DNA from: VXRJ01 sp965246995
Lineage (GTDB): Bacteria; Acidobacteriota; Vicinamibacteria; Vicinamibacterales; UBA8438
Assembly (NCBI GenBank): GCA_965246995.1
Contig: OZ252008.1
Location: forward strand, 3,720,001 to 3,784,000
DNA length: 64,000 nucleotides
Direction: 5' to 3'
The notes beneath the pieces are model-generated. The model had not been told where the DNA came from. It made no database searches and saw nothing but the letters and a program-made list of their open reading frames with translations. Below, piece by piece: positions 34,812-43,512 of this stretch (its first letter is position 1; each line of letters starts with the position of its first letter). The position numbers and the translations under genes were made by a program.

Positions 34812-35489
34812 CTATGCGCTCCGCCGCACCGGCGCGAGCGCCTCCACCACATCGGCCGCCGCCGCCGCCACGCTGTCCGGCGACTGCGCGCCGTCCACCG
34901 CCCGGAAGGTCGACCGGTCGCCGTAGTAATCGAGCAGCGGCTGCGTGCTCCGGCGGTATACGTGGAGCCGCTCGCGGACCACCTCTTCACGGTCGTCGAT
35001 CCGCTGGCAGAGCACGCCGCCGCATTCCCGGCAGGTCGTCGGAGGATCACCCTTCGTCGCGCCGAGGATCAGTCCGCAGCCGGTGCAGAGCCGCCGCTTG
35101 GAGAGCCGCCGGATCAGTTCCGCATCCGGAACCGCCAGATCAACCACGACCAGCGTGTGGCAGCCGTCCAGCAACATGTCGAGCGCTTCCGCCTGCGGCA
35201 ACGTCCGCGGAAAGCCGTCAAGCACGAAGCCGCTCATCGCGTCGGGCTGCGCCATCCGTTCCCGGACGATGCCGATCATGATCTCGTCGTTTACCAGCCG
35301 GCCGGCGTCGATGACCGCCTGCGCCATCCGACCCAGTTCCGTGCCGGCGCGCACCGCTTCCCGGAGCATGTCTCCCGTCGAGATATGCGGGATATCCCAC
35401 GCGGCGGCGAGACCGCCTGCCTGCGTCCCCTTGCCGGCGCCCGGCGGCCCCAGGAGGACCAGGTTGAGCTGCATCGGTTCGTCGTCCAT
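34812..35489 (-). CDS. adk: Adenylate kinase, zinc-lid type
   Basis: 225 residues from ATG 35489; a second ATG at 35474 gives the more usual QLNLVLLGPPGAGKGTQA start. It interconverts ATP+AMP and 2 ADP. P loop is GPPGAGKGT. The LID holds CTGCGLILG and CRECGG, the four-cysteine zinc lid common in Gram-positive and many deep-branching bacteria. FVLDGFPRT is the AMP-binding motif. It lies between secY and map. Confidence 0.97.
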   Translation of the reverse strand: MDDEPMQLNLVLLGPPGAGKGTQAGGLAAAWDIPHISTGDMLREAVRAGTELGRMAQAVIDAGRLVNDEIMIGIVRERMAQPDAMSGFVLDGFPRTLPQAEALDMLLDGCHTLVVVDLAVPDAELIRRLSKRRLCTGCGLILGATKGDPPTTCRECGGVLCQRIDDREEVVRERLHVYRRSTQPLLDYYGDRSTFRAVDGAQSPDSVAAAAADVVEALAPVRRSA

Positions 35490-35493
35490 CCGC

Positions 35494-36882
35494 TTAGGTG
35501 CGACGCCCTCGAATCCGCGTCTTCTTCATGAACCCGTCGTAGTGCCGCATGATCAACTGCGACTCCACCTGCTGCACCGTGTCCATCGACACGCCGACGA
35601 TGATCAGCAGCGACGTCCCGCCGAAGTAGAACGTCACGCCCAGCCCGTTCGTGATGAACCCGGGCAGCATCACGTCGAGCTGATCGCCGATGAACGGAAC
35701 GGCGTCCGCCCGGAACCCGGTGATCATCAGGTCGGGCATCACGGCCACCATCGCCAGGTAGATCGATCCGACGAACGTGATCCGGGTCAGGATGGTGTCG
35801 ATGTGCTCGGCCGTCCGCTTCCCGGGCCGGATGCCCGGAATGAACCCGCCATGCTTCCGCATGTTCTCGGCCACGTCGTCCGGGTTGAAGATGATCGCCG
35901 TGTAGAAATAGGCGAAGAAGATGATCCCCGCGACAAACAGCAGGTAGTAGCCCGGCATTCCGTTCGTCAGCTGATCGGTCATCTGCTGGACTACGCCGCC
36001 GACCGGGAACGCGGTGGCGGCGGTCGCCGGGAACGCCAGGATCGACGAAGCAAAAATCACCGGGATGACGCCGCCGGTGTTGACCTTCAGGGGAATATGC
36101 GTGCTGGTCCCGCCGTACATGCGACGGCCCACGACCCGTTTGGCGTACTGAACCGTGACGCGCCGGTGCCCCCTTTCGATGAAGACCACCGCGCCAATCA
36201 CCACCACCATCACGAGGACCAGCGCGATCAGCGTGAACAGGCCGATGGCCCCGCTCCGCATCTGGTCGAGCGTCGTCAGTACCGCGGTCGGCAGACCGAC
36301 GACGATCCCCGCGAAGATGATGAGCGACATGCCGTTGCCGATCCCCCGCTCGGTGATCTGCTCGCCCAGCCACATGATGAAGGCGGTGCCGGTGGTGAGG
36401 GTCAGCACCGTCATCAGGCGGAATGACCAGCCCGGCTCGTACACCAGCGGCAACCCGCCCGCGATATTGGTCTGACGCTCCAGGAAGATGGCGATCGCCA
36501 TCGACTGGATGATGCAGAGCAGGATGGTGCCGTAACGGGTGTACTGCGTGATCTTGCGCCGGCCCAGTTCCCCTTCCTTCGACAGCCGCTCCAGGTAGGG
36601 CCAGACGACGGTGAGCAATTGCAGAATGATCGACGCGCTGATGTACGGCATGATGCCGAGCGCGAAGATCGTCGCCTGCGCGAGGTTGCCCCCGGAGAAC
36701 ATGTTGTAGAGGCCGAACATGGTGTTGCCCGCCTGTTCGACCAGGATCTGCAGCGCCTCGGTGTTGACGCCGGGCGTCGGAATGACGCTGCCGCCGCGGT
36801 ACACACCGAGAATGCCCAGCGTGAAGAGCACACGCTTGCGCAGGTCCGGAATCGCGAAGACGTTCCTGAGGCTATCGATCAT
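35494..36882 (-). CDS. secY: Protein translocase subunit SecY
   Basis: 462 residues with ten membrane helices; forms the SecYEG channel with SecE (62686) and SecG. It starts with IDSLRNVFAIPDLRKRVLFTLGILGVYRGG. The plug region and the cytoplasmic loop RRITVQYAKR-type segment (RRVTVQYAKRVVGRRMYGG) and the C-terminal SLLIIVGVSMDTVQQVESQLIMRHYDGFMKK are typical. It lies after rplO in the spc operon. Confidence 0.98.
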   Translation of the reverse strand: MIDSLRNVFAIPDLRKRVLFTLGILGVYRGGSVIPTPGVNTEALQILVEQAGNTMFGLYNMFSGGNLAQATIFALGIMPYISASIILQLLTVVWPYLERLSKEGELGRRKITQYTRYGTILLCIIQSMAIAIFLERQTNIAGGLPLVYEPGWSFRLMTVLTLTTGTAFIMWLGEQITERGIGNGMSLIIFAGIVVGLPTAVLTTLDQMRSGAIGLFTLIALVLVMVVVIGAVVFIERGHRRVTVQYAKRVVGRRMYGGTSTHIPLKVNTGGVIPVIFASSILAFPATAATAFPVGGVVQQMTDQLTNGMPGYYLLFVAGIIFFAYFYTAIIFNPDDVAENMRKHGGFIPGIRPGKRTAEHIDTILTRITFVGSIYLAMVAVMPDLMITGFRADAVPFIGDQLDVMLPGFITNGLGVTFYFGGTSLLIIVGVSMDTVQQVESQLIMRHYDGFMKKTRIRGRRT

Positions 36883-36893
36883 GCCGCGCCTTT

Positions 36894-37418
36894 CTATGCC
36901 TCGGTCTTCGTCTCCCCGGTCCTGCCCGCGTTCTTCGCCTTCACCGCCGGGGCGTCCGCCGCCAGCTCCGTCCGGCCGCCGGCAGCCGCGATCGCCGCGA
37001 TTGCCTTCGTGCTGAAACGGTGTGCCGTCACGGTGAGCGCCTTGGTCAGCTCGCCGCGGGCCAGGATCTTGACGAAGGCGCGCTTGCCGACGAGCCTCTG
37101 TGCACGCAGCACGTCAAGCGTCACCTCGGAGTCCGCATCGAACCGCGCCTCGAGCGTGTCCAGGTTCACCACGTCGTAAGCGATCCGGAACCGGTTGTGG
37201 AACCCGCGCTTCGGCAGGCGCCGGTGGATCGGCATCTGCCCGCCCTCGAAGCCCCGCTTCCGCGAATACCCGGACCGTGACTGCTGGCCCTTGTGTCCCC
37301 GGCCGGCGGTCACGCCCGTGCCGGAGCCCTCGCCGCGGCCGATGCGCTTCTTGTTGTGCTTCGCGCCAGCGGGCGGCCGCAGGTTGCTCAGATCGATTGG
37401 TCGGTCGAACGTCGCCAT
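36894..37418 (-). CDS. rplO: Ribosomal protein uL15
   Basis: 174 residues, a late 50S assembly protein. LSNLRPPAGAKHNKKRIGRGEGSGTGVTAGRGHKGQQSRSGY and the FEGGQMPIHRRLPKRGF segment are diagnostic. About 25 Ala/Thr/Lys-rich residues extend the C-terminus beyond the usual end. It lies between rpmD and secY. Confidence 0.97.
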   Translation of the reverse strand: MATFDRPIDLSNLRPPAGAKHNKKRIGRGEGSGTGVTAGRGHKGQQSRSGYSRKRGFEGGQMPIHRRLPKRGFHNRFRIAYDVVNLDTLEARFDADSEVTLDVLRAQRLVGKRAFVKILARGELTKALTVTAHRFSTKAIAAIAAAGGRTELAADAPAVKAKNAGRTGETKTEA

Positions 37419-37422
37419 GGTT

Positions 37423-37641
37423 CTACTGTTCCGTCGTTTCTGTCGTTCTCACCAGGTGCCGCACGGCGTGGATCATTCCCCGCACCGATGGACTGTCGAC
37501 CACATCGACCGAGTGGCCGATGCGGCGCAGGCCCAGGCCGCGCACGATCTGCTCGTGCCGCGTCTCGTACCCGATCCAGCTCTTGACGAGCGTGACCCGC
37601 ACACGCGGCGCGGTCTCGTTCCGCTTCGCCGGCGGTCTCAT
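37423..37641 (-). CDS. rpmD: Ribosomal protein uL30
   Basis: 72 residues. The core VRVTLVKSWIGYETRHEQIVRGLGLRRIGHSVDVVDSPSVRGMIHAVRHLV is the small two-helix, three-strand L30 fold. It overlaps the rpsE stop by four bases. Confidence 0.96.
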   Translation of the reverse strand: MRPPAKRNETAPRVRVTLVKSWIGYETRHEQIVRGLGLRRIGHSVDVVDSPSVRGMIHAVRHLVRTTETTEQ

Positions 37642-38267
37642 CCTTCGGTTCCTTCCTTCGGCGTTGAAGCGACCGGCGCCGCATCCGCCTCGGCATCGAC
37701 GTCAACCACCACCGCTTCGGTTGCGGCCGGGGCCGCCGGGGCAGTGCGCGAACCCTCGGACACCAGGTCCTCGAGCGACCGGCCGCGCAGCCGCGCCACC
37801 TTGACCGGATCCATCAGCGCGGCCAGCCCCGCAAACGTTGCCCGCACCACGTTCTGCGGGTTGTCCGACCCCAGGGACTTCGTCAGGATGTCGTGCACGC
37901 CGGCCAACTCCACCACGGCGCGGACCGCGCCGCCGGCGATGATGCCGGTGCCTTCCGGCGCCGGCTTCAACAGCACGCGCCCGGCGCCGAAGCGACCCAC
38001 GATCGGGTGCGGGATGGTGGTAGCCTGCAGCGGAACCCGGATCAGCTGCTTCTTCGCCGCCTCGATCCCCTTCTTGATCGCCGAGGGGACCTCCTTCGCC
38101 TTGCCGACCGCGTAGCCGCAATGCCCGGCGCCGTCGCCTACCACGACGAGAGCGCTGAAGCTGAGGTTCTTGCCCCCCTTCACCACCTTCGTGACGCGGT
38201 TGATCGCGACGACCGAGTCCTTCAAGTCGAGCGTGCTCGGATCGATCTTGACCTGTACGTGGCCCAT
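37638..38267 (-). CDS. rpsE: Ribosomal protein uS5 with acidic tail
   Basis: 209 residues from ATG 38267 (GHVQVKIDPSTLDLKDSVVAINRVTKVVKGGKN). An upstream in-frame start at 38324 would run into rplR and is rejected. It holds the S5 double-stranded RNA-binding motif and the GTGIIAGGAVRAVVELAGV segment near the mRNA channel. The final 40 residues (EAVVVDVDAEADAA) are an Ala/acidic extension absent from standard 165-residue S5. Confidence 0.97.
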   Translation of the reverse strand: MGHVQVKIDPSTLDLKDSVVAINRVTKVVKGGKNLSFSALVVVGDGAGHCGYAVGKAKEVPSAIKKGIEAAKKQLIRVPLQATTIPHPIVGRFGAGRVLLKPAPEGTGIIAGGAVRAVVELAGVHDILTKSLGSDNPQNVVRATFAGLAALMDPVKVARLRGRSLEDLVSEGSRTAPAAPAATEAVVVDVDAEADAAPVASTPKEGTEG

Positions 38268-38274
38268 GCGCCTC

Positions 38275-38649
38275 CTAAAACTCCAGTCCGCCCTTGCGAG
38301 CAGCCTCTGCCACCGACCGGACACGGCCGTGGTAAAGGAATCCGCCGCGGTCGAACACCACCCGGGTCACCCCTTCCTGGCGCGCCCGCTCGGCGATAAC
38401 CGCACCCACGATCTCGGCGCCCGCCTTGTTGCTGCTGCCGGCGCCGTTGGTGAACTGTTTCTTGATTTCGGGCTCAGTGGTCGAGGCCGAGGCGAGCGTC
38501 CGCCCCGCCAAATCGTCGATCACCTGCGCTGAAATATGCTCCAGGCTCCGGCTCACGGCGAGACGGGGCCTCTCCGGTTTTCCATTGATCCGCTGCCGCT
38601 GGCGCAGCCGCACCCGGGTCCGCCGATCCTTTCGTGTCTTGACTCGCAT
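38275..38649 (-). CDS. rplR: Ribosomal protein uL18
   Basis: 124 residues binding 5S rRNA. RPRLAVSRSLEHISAQVIDD and the C-terminal VVFDRGGFLYHGRVRSVAEAARKGGLEF are diagnostic. It lies between rplF and rpsE in normal order. Confidence 0.98.
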   Translation of the reverse strand: MRVKTRKDRRTRVRLRQRQRINGKPERPRLAVSRSLEHISAQVIDDLAGRTLASASTTEPEIKKQFTNGAGSSNKAGAEIVGAVIAERARQEGVTRVVFDRGGFLYHGRVRSVAEAARKGGLEF

Positions 38650-38681
38650 CGCGTGTCGCTCTCGTCCTGCTCCACCGGCCG

Positions 38682-39218
38682 CTACGCGCCGGTCTTGCCT
38701 ACCCTCTTCTTCAGCACTTCCCCGGTGTAGCGAATCCCCTTCTGCTTGTAGGGATCCGGCTTGCGCAGCCGTCGCATATCGGCGGCCACCTGGCCCACCC
38801 GCTGCCGGTCGACGCCGCTCACCGTGATATGGGTCTGCTTCACCACCGCCACCTCGATCCCGTCCGGCAAATCGAACCGGATCGGGTGCGAGTAGCCCAA
38901 CTGGAAGACCACCTGCTTCCCCGACACCTCGGCGCGATAGCCGATACCGACGATGTCGAGCTCTTTCCGGAACCCCTCCGCGACGCCCTGCACCGCGTTC
39001 GCCACGAGGCTGCGCGCGAGGCCATGGAACTTTCCGAGTCCCGGGTCGTCACGGAGCGTCCGCGCCAGCAGCACGCCATCCGCCTGTTCCATGCGGATGC
39101 CGGGCGGCAACGGTTGCGTCATGGCCCCCTTCGGCCCCTTCACTTCGACCGCCTCGGGGCGCACCGAGACGTTCACGCCGCCCGGGATTGGAATCGGGCG
39201 CTTGCCTACGCGCGACAT
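38682..39218 (-). CDS. rplF: Ribosomal protein uL6
   Basis: 178 residues near the sarcin-ricin loop. SRVGKRPIPIPGGVNV opens the protein; the C-terminal repeat ends with RRLRKPDPYKQKGIRYTGEVLKKRVGKTGA. Standard length, nine bases after rpsH. Confidence 0.98.
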   Translation of the reverse strand: MSRVGKRPIPIPGGVNVSVRPEAVEVKGPKGAMTQPLPPGIRMEQADGVLLARTLRDDPGLGKFHGLARSLVANAVQGVAEGFRKELDIVGIGYRAEVSGKQVVFQLGYSHPIRFDLPDGIEVAVVKQTHITVSGVDRQRVGQVAADMRRLRKPDPYKQKGIRYTGEVLKKRVGKTGA

Positions 39219-39227
39219 GCCGGCCTC

Positions 39228-39638
39228 CTACCAGACATTGCACAGCACCTCGCCGCCCACGCCCGCCTTGGCGGCGTCGCGGCCGGTCATCACGCCGCGC
39301 GACGTCGTCAGGATGCTGGTGCCGAGACCGGCCAGCACCGGTGGCGTCTTGTCGCGGGCATAGTAGATCCGGCGTCCGGAGCGGCTCACCCGCTCGAGGC
39401 CGGTCAACACCCGCTCGCCGCGCGGGCCGTACTTCAGGTACAGCCGCAGGGTCGGCAACGGATGAGTGCCCCGTGGGTTCTTCAACGTGATCTGCTTGAA
39501 CCCGGAAATATAACCTTCGTTTTCCAGAATCCGCGCGATATCCACCTTGAGCCGCGAGGCGGGGATGTCCACCCGCGGGCGGTGGCTCCGCGTCGCGTTC
39601 CGAACCCGCGTCAACATGTCGGCAATCTGATCGGCCAT
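39228..39638 (-). CDS. rpsH: Ribosomal protein uS8
   Basis: 136 residues binding central-domain 16S rRNA. Start ADQIADMLTRVRNATRSHRPRVDIPASRLKVDIARILENEGYI and end GISILTT-like LGTSILTTSRGVMTGRDAAKAGVGGEVLCNVW are canonical. In E. coli, S8 represses the spc operon; an equivalent site is not identified here. Confidence 0.98.
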   Translation of the reverse strand: MADQIADMLTRVRNATRSHRPRVDIPASRLKVDIARILENEGYISGFKQITLKNPRGTHPLPTLRLYLKYGPRGERVLTGLERVSRSGRRIYYARDKTPPVLAGLGTSILTTSRGVMTGRDAAKAGVGGEVLCNVW

Positions 39639-39669
39639 CGTCTCCTAGTGACTCCTCGGAACCGCCCGT

Positions 39670-39855
39670 TTACCAACTGCTCTTCGTCACGCCCGCGACC
39701 TCGCCCTGCAGCGCCAGCTCACGGAAGCAGAGCCGGCAGAGCTCGAACTTCCGCAGATACCCGCGAGGTCGGCCGCAGATCTTGCAGCGGTTGCGCAACC
39801 GCACCTTGAACTTCGCAGACCTTCGCTCCTTGGCGATCTTCGCGGTCGTGGCCAT
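39670..39855 (-). CDS. rpsN: Ribosomal protein uS14, zinc-binding type Z
   Basis: 61 residues from ATG 39855. CKIC and CRLC pairs flank GRPRGYLRKFEL, the short zinc-binding form. A long frame continues upstream through rplE but in an out-of-phase, Arg/Gly-rich sequence that is an artefact of GC bias. It lies between rplE and rpsH. Confidence 0.97.
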   Translation of the reverse strand: MATTAKIAKERRSAKFKVRLRNRCKICGRPRGYLRKFELCRLCFRELALQGEVAGVTKSSW

Positions 39856-39875
39856 AGTGCTCCTCGTCTCTCCGG

Positions 39876-40418
39876 CTAGTTGCGCCGGAACGGCATACCC
39901 AACAACTGCAGCAGCCGGCGACCTTCCTCGTCGTTCGACGCCGTCGTGACCATGCACACGTTCATTCCGCGGGCGTGGTCCACCTGCATGTAGTCGATCT
40001 CCAGGAAGATCAACTGATCCTTCAGTCCCAGCGTGTAGTTGCCGCGGCCGTCGAAGCCATTGGGCGACACGCCCCGGAAGTCCCGGACGCGCGGCAACGC
40101 GATCGACACAAGCCGGTCGAGGAACTCGTACATCCGACCGCCGCGGAGCGTGACCATCGTGCCGATCGGCATACCCTGGCGCACCTTGAACTGCGCCACC
40201 GACTTCCGCGCCCGCCGGACGACTGGCTTCTGCCCGGTGATCAGCGTCAACTCCCGCGACCCCACGTCGATCAGCTTGGAGTTCTGCGTAGCCGCCCCGA
40301 GGCCCATGTTGACGACGATGCGCCCCAGCTTCGGCACCGCCATCACGTTGGTGTAACCGAACTCCTTCGTGAGGGCCGGCACCACCTCCGCCTGGTAACG
40401 TTCGCGCAAACGGCTCAT
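39876..40418 (-). CDS. rplE: Ribosomal protein uL5
   Basis: 180 residues, 5S rRNA-binding. Diagnostic segments include YTNVMAVPKLGRIVVNMGLG, LITGQKPVVRRARKSVAQFKVRQGMPIG and NYTLGLKDQLIFLEIDY. Overlaps the rplX stop by four bases, implying coupling. Confidence 0.98.
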   Translation of the reverse strand: MSRLRERYQAEVVPALTKEFGYTNVMAVPKLGRIVVNMGLGAATQNSKLIDVGSRELTLITGQKPVVRRARKSVAQFKVRQGMPIGTMVTLRGGRMYEFLDRLVSIALPRVRDFRGVSPNGFDGRGNYTLGLKDQLIFLEIDYMQVDHARGMNVCMVTTASNDEEGRRLLQLLGMPFRRN

Positions 40419-40747
40419 TTGTCCACGGCTCCGTCACACTTCACGCAGACCCGCACCTTGCGGCCGTCGCCCAGGATCTGGCGGCCGATCCGCGTCGGCG
40501 CCCCACACTCCGGGCAAACAATCTGCACGTTAGAGGCGTGCAACGACGCCTCACGCTCCACGATGCCCCCCTTCACGTTGGCGCGCGGGTTGGGGCGGGT
40601 GTGCCGCTTGATGAAGTTCACCCCCTCGACCACGATGCGGTTCCGCTTGGGGAACACCTTCAGCACGCGACCCTTCTTGCCGCGGTCCTTGCCCGTAACG
40701 ACAATCACGTTGTCGTTCTTCCGGACCGGCGTGCTTAACTGCGACAT
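40415..40747 (-). CDS. rplX: Ribosomal protein uL24
   Basis: 110 residues. The KOW motif is in RKNDNVIVVTGKDRGKKGRVLKVFPK, followed by VVEGVNFIKRHTRPN and the C-terminal CPECGAPTRIGR, a cysteine pair with CVKCDG present in many but not all L24 proteins. One of the first proteins to join the 50S. Confidence 0.97.
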   Translation of the reverse strand: MSQLSTPVRKNDNVIVVTGKDRGKKGRVLKVFPKRNRIVVEGVNFIKRHTRPNPRANVKGGIVEREASLHASNVQIVCPECGAPTRIGRQILGDGRKVRVCVKCDGAVDK

Positions 40748-40762
40748 CGTTCGTTCCTCGAC

Positions 40763-41131
40763 TTACAAGACTTCCGGGGCGAGCGAGACGATCTTCATGA
40801 ACTTCCGCTCGCGCAACTCCCGCGCCACCGGCCCGAACACGCGGGTCCCGACCGGTTCGTTCTGATCGTCGATAAGCACCGCCGCGTTCCGGTCGAACCG
40901 GATGTAGGTACCATCGCGGCGGCGCTGCTCCTTGTGCGTCCGGACGATGACCGCCTTGACCACTTGTCCCTTCTTGACGGTCGCGCCGGGCGTCGCCTCC
41001 TTCACCGCCGCGGTCACCACGTCACCCAGCCTGGCGTAGCGTCCCGTCGCGCCGCCCAGCGGGTTGATCACGGCGATCCGCCGCGCGCCGGAGTTGTCCG
41101 CGACATCGAGCACGGACTGCATCTGAATCAT
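40763..41131 (-). CDS. rplN: Ribosomal protein uL14
   Basis: 122 residues, standard length. IQMQSVLDVADNSGARRIAVI and the GTRVFGPVARELRERKFMKIVSLAPEVL ending are canonical; contacts the silencing factor RsfS and 16S rRNA at bridge B8. Confidence 0.98.
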   Translation of the reverse strand: MIQMQSVLDVADNSGARRIAVINPLGGATGRYARLGDVVTAAVKEATPGATVKKGQVVKAVIVRTHKEQRRRDGTYIRFDRNAAVLIDDQNEPVGTRVFGPVARELRERKFMKIVSLAPEVL

Positions 41132-41143
41132 CGGTCTGGGCTC

Positions 41144-41398
41144 CTACACCGTCTCCGCGCGATCGATCACACGGGTTACGACAAACCGCTTCTGCCGGCT
41201 CAGCGGACGCGATTCGACCATGACCACCCGATCGCCCACGCGCGCCAAGTTCTCCTCGTCGTGCGCCATGAACGTCTGCGTGCGGCGCCGGACCTTCTGG
41301 TACCGGTCGTGGCTCACCCGGCGCTCGACCGCCACGGTGACCCCCTTGTCCATCTTGTCCCGGACCACTACGCCAACCACTTCGCGCTGATTGCCCAT
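41144..41398 (-). CDS. rpsQ: Ribosomal protein uS17
   Basis: 84 residues, OB fold. VGVVVRDKMDKGVTVAVERRVSHDRYQKVRRRTQTFMAHDEENLARVGDRVVMVESRPLSRQKRFVV is the whole conserved domain. Located between rpmC and rplN as usual. Confidence 0.98.
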   Translation of the reverse strand: MGNQREVVGVVVRDKMDKGVTVAVERRVSHDRYQKVRRRTQTFMAHDEENLARVGDRVVMVESRPLSRQKRFVVTRVIDRAETV

Positions 41399-41418
41399 CG
41401 TCGTTCACTCACCCGCCG

Positions 41419-41664
41419 CTACTCGGCGGATGTCCCCTCTCCCGACGCGTCCTCACCGGCCGCGACCTCCGTCGTCGCCGCCTGCCGCTCGTGCAGCACG
41501 GTCAGCGCGCGCGCGCGGTCACGGCGGAGACTCCGCATCTTGTTTGCAGCGTCGACCGATCCCATGGACTTCTGCAGCCGCGCGCGGAACACCTGATCGT
41601 CCAGGTCGCTCGCCCGCTGCGCGATCTCCTCGGTCCCCAGTTCCCGGAATTCGGACGCATTCAT
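41419..41664 (-). CDS. rpmC: Ribosomal protein uL29
   Basis: 81 residues; the core (ASEFRELGTEEIAQRASDLDDQVFRARLQKSMGSVDAANKMRSLRRDRARALTVLHER) is two antiparallel helices at the exit tunnel, a binding spot for trigger factor and SRP. About 18 acidic residues extend the C-terminus. Starts 4 bases after rplP. Confidence 0.96.
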   Translation of the reverse strand: MNASEFRELGTEEIAQRASDLDDQVFRARLQKSMGSVDAANKMRSLRRDRARALTVLHERQAATTEVAAGEDASGEGTSAE

Positions 41665-41668
41665 CGCA

Positions 41669-42091
41669 CTAGTTCTCCGCCTGGCCGAACCGCGTCGTGA
41701 ACCGAGCGTGGATCGGCAGTTTGGCAGCGGCCAGTTGCATTGCCCGCTTCGCGTCGGCGGCGCTGACCCCCTCCATCTCGAAAAGGATCCGGCCGGGGCG
41801 AACCACCGCCACCCACTGCTCCGGGGCTCCCTTGCCCTTGCCCATCCGGGTTTCCTGCGGCTTCTTCGTAATCGGCTTGTCCGGGAAGACGCGGACCCAG
41901 ATCTTGCCGCCGCGCTTGACGAAACGGGTCATCGCAACCCGGGCCGCCTCGATCTGCCGGTCCGTCATCCAGCACGCTTCCATCGCGCGGAGGCCGTAGT
42001 CGCCGAACGACACGGTCGAACCACGCCACGCCTTGCCAGACATGCGACCGCGGTGCTGTTTCCGGTGCTTGACCTTCTTCGGCTGCAACAT
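41669..42091 (-). CDS. rplP: Ribosomal protein uL16
   Basis: 140 residues. LQPKKVKHRKQHRGRMSGKAWRG, RVFPDKPITKKPQETRMGKGKGAPEQWVAVVRPGRILFEMEG identify it; organises the A-site region of the 50S. Between rpsC and rpmC. Confidence 0.98.
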   Translation of the reverse strand: MLQPKKVKHRKQHRGRMSGKAWRGSTVSFGDYGLRAMEACWMTDRQIEAARVAMTRFVKRGGKIWVRVFPDKPITKKPQETRMGKGKGAPEQWVAVVRPGRILFEMEGVSAADAKRAMQLAAAKLPIHARFTTRFGQAEN

Positions 42092-42115
42092 GGCCTGACT
42101 CCTGCCGTCAATCTC

Positions 42116-42799
42116 CTACACGCGGACGGTGCGCCGGCGCGGCGTGCGATATTCCTCTTCGCGACCCACCAGCGGTTCGAGGCGCTCACCCTTGTAAAGC
42201 CAAACCTTGACGCCGATGACGCCGTAAGTCGTCCGCGCCTGGCCGAAGCCGTAGTCGATGTCGGCGCGGAGCGTCTGGAGCGGAAGCTGCCCATGCAGGT
42301 ACCACTCGGAGCGGGCAATCTCGGCGCCGTTCAACCGGCCGCCGACCCGCACCTTGATGCCGCGCGCGCCGAATCGGAGCGCCGCCTCGACCGCCTTACG
42401 CATCGCGCGGCGGAAGGCGACCCGTTTCTCGAGCTGCAGCGCCACATTCTCGGCGATGAGCTGCGCCTCGAGCTCCGGCTTCTGGATCTCCTGGATATTG
42501 ATGAAGACCTCGCGCTTCGTCCGCTTCTGGATCTCCGTCTTCAGCTTGTCGACCTCGGTCCCCTTCCGGCCGATGATGATGCCGGGACGCGAGGTGTGGA
42601 TATCCAGCTTCAGCTTGTTCGCGGCGCGCTCGATCTCGATCTTCGAGACGCCGGCATGCGAGAAGCGCTGCTTCAGCTCACGCTTCAGCGCGAGATCCTC
42701 GTGCAGCCACTTCGCGTAGTCGCGGCCGGCGTACCAGCGCGACAGCCAAGTCTTGTTGAAGCCCAGGCGGAACCCGTACGGATGAACCTTTTGCCCCAT
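42116..42799 (-). CDS. rpsC: Ribosomal protein uS3
   Basis: 227 residues from ATG 42799 (GQKVHPYGFRLGFNKTWLSRWYAG). The KH domain with the GRKG loop (PGIIIGRKGTEVDKLK) lies at about 65-80, at the mRNA entry helicase site. Earlier in-frame starts would enter rplV and are not used. Confidence 0.98.
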   Translation of the reverse strand: MGQKVHPYGFRLGFNKTWLSRWYAGRDYAKWLHEDLALKRELKQRFSHAGVSKIEIERAANKLKLDIHTSRPGIIIGRKGTEVDKLKTEIQKRTKREVFINIQEIQKPELEAQLIAENVALQLEKRVAFRRAMRKAVEAALRFGARGIKVRVGGRLNGAEIARSEWYLHGQLPLQTLRADIDYGFGQARTTYGVIGVKVWLYKGERLEPLVGREEEYRTPRRRTVRV

Positions 42800-42813
42800 G
42801 CTCAGAATTCTCT

Positions 42814-43203
42814 CTAACTGTCCGCGTCGCCCGACGTCGGTTGCATCGGCGCCGCCGGCTTCACCGGGCGTTCTTCTACCGTGATCGTCAGATGCGCGGA
42901 CGGCTTCTGGATGCGGAACGCGCGGCCCATCGGCTGCGGCCGGATCCGCTTCAGTGACGGTCCCTGGTCTGCGTAACACTCGCGCACGAACAGGCGGTCC
43001 GCCTCACCGGCGCCCTCCTGCTGCTGTGCGTTGGCGACGGCCGAGCGGAGAACCTTCTCCACATCCTTCGCCACCTCCTTGCGGGTGTACCGGAGCGTCG
43101 CCATCGCGCGGTCGACATCGACGCCGCGGATAAGGTCGAGCACCAGGCCCGCCTTCTGCGCCGACGTCCGGACGTAGCGCGCGGTAGCGCGGCCGGTAAT
43201 CAC
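42814..43203 (-). CDS. rplV: Ribosomal protein uL22
   Basis: 129 residues from GTG 43203, which overlaps the rpsS stop (GTGA) and is preceded by GGAGG. Core: ATARYVRTSAQKAGLVLDLIRGVDVDRAMATLRY. The C-terminal hairpin that lines the exit tunnel is present (RRIRPQPMGRAFRI-like KRIRPQPMGRAFRIQKPSAHLTI). Confidence 0.97.
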   Translation of the reverse strand: MITGRATARYVRTSAQKAGLVLDLIRGVDVDRAMATLRYTRKEVAKDVEKVLRSAVANAQQQEGAGEADRLFVRECYADQGPSLKRIRPQPMGRAFRIQKPSAHLTITVEERPVKPAAPMQPTSGDADS

Positions 43204-43499
43204 CTTCCGCCTCCCCGGGACATCGACGCCGACTTCTCGCTCCGCATCGGGTGTCCCCGGAACAGCCGCGTCGGCGCGAACTCACCGAACTTGTGACCCA
43301 CCATGTTCTCGGTGACGTAGACCGGAACGAACTTCCTGCCGTTGTGGACCGCCACGGTGTGCCCCACCATTTCCGGCACGATGGTCGACCGGCGCGACCA
43401 GGTCTTCACTACCTTCTTGTCGCCCACCCGATTCATCCCCTCGATCTTCTCGAGGAGCGGGATATCGACGAATGGCCCCTTCTTCAGCGAACGGCTCAT
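43200..43499 (-). CDS. rpsS: Ribosomal protein uS19
   Basis: 99 residues from ATG 43499 (SRSLKKGPFVDIPLLEKI). VKTWSRRSTIVPEMVGHTVAVHNGRKFVPVYVTENMVGHKFGEFAPTRLFRGH is the conserved body. Upstream in-frame codons overlap rplB and are excluded. Confidence 0.98.
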   Translation of the reverse strand: MSRSLKKGPFVDIPLLEKIEGMNRVGDKKVVKTWSRRSTIVPEMVGHTVAVHNGRKFVPVYVTENMVGHKFGEFAPTRLFRGHPMRSEKSASMSRGGGR

Positions 43500-43512
43500 G
43501 TCTGGTTCCTGT

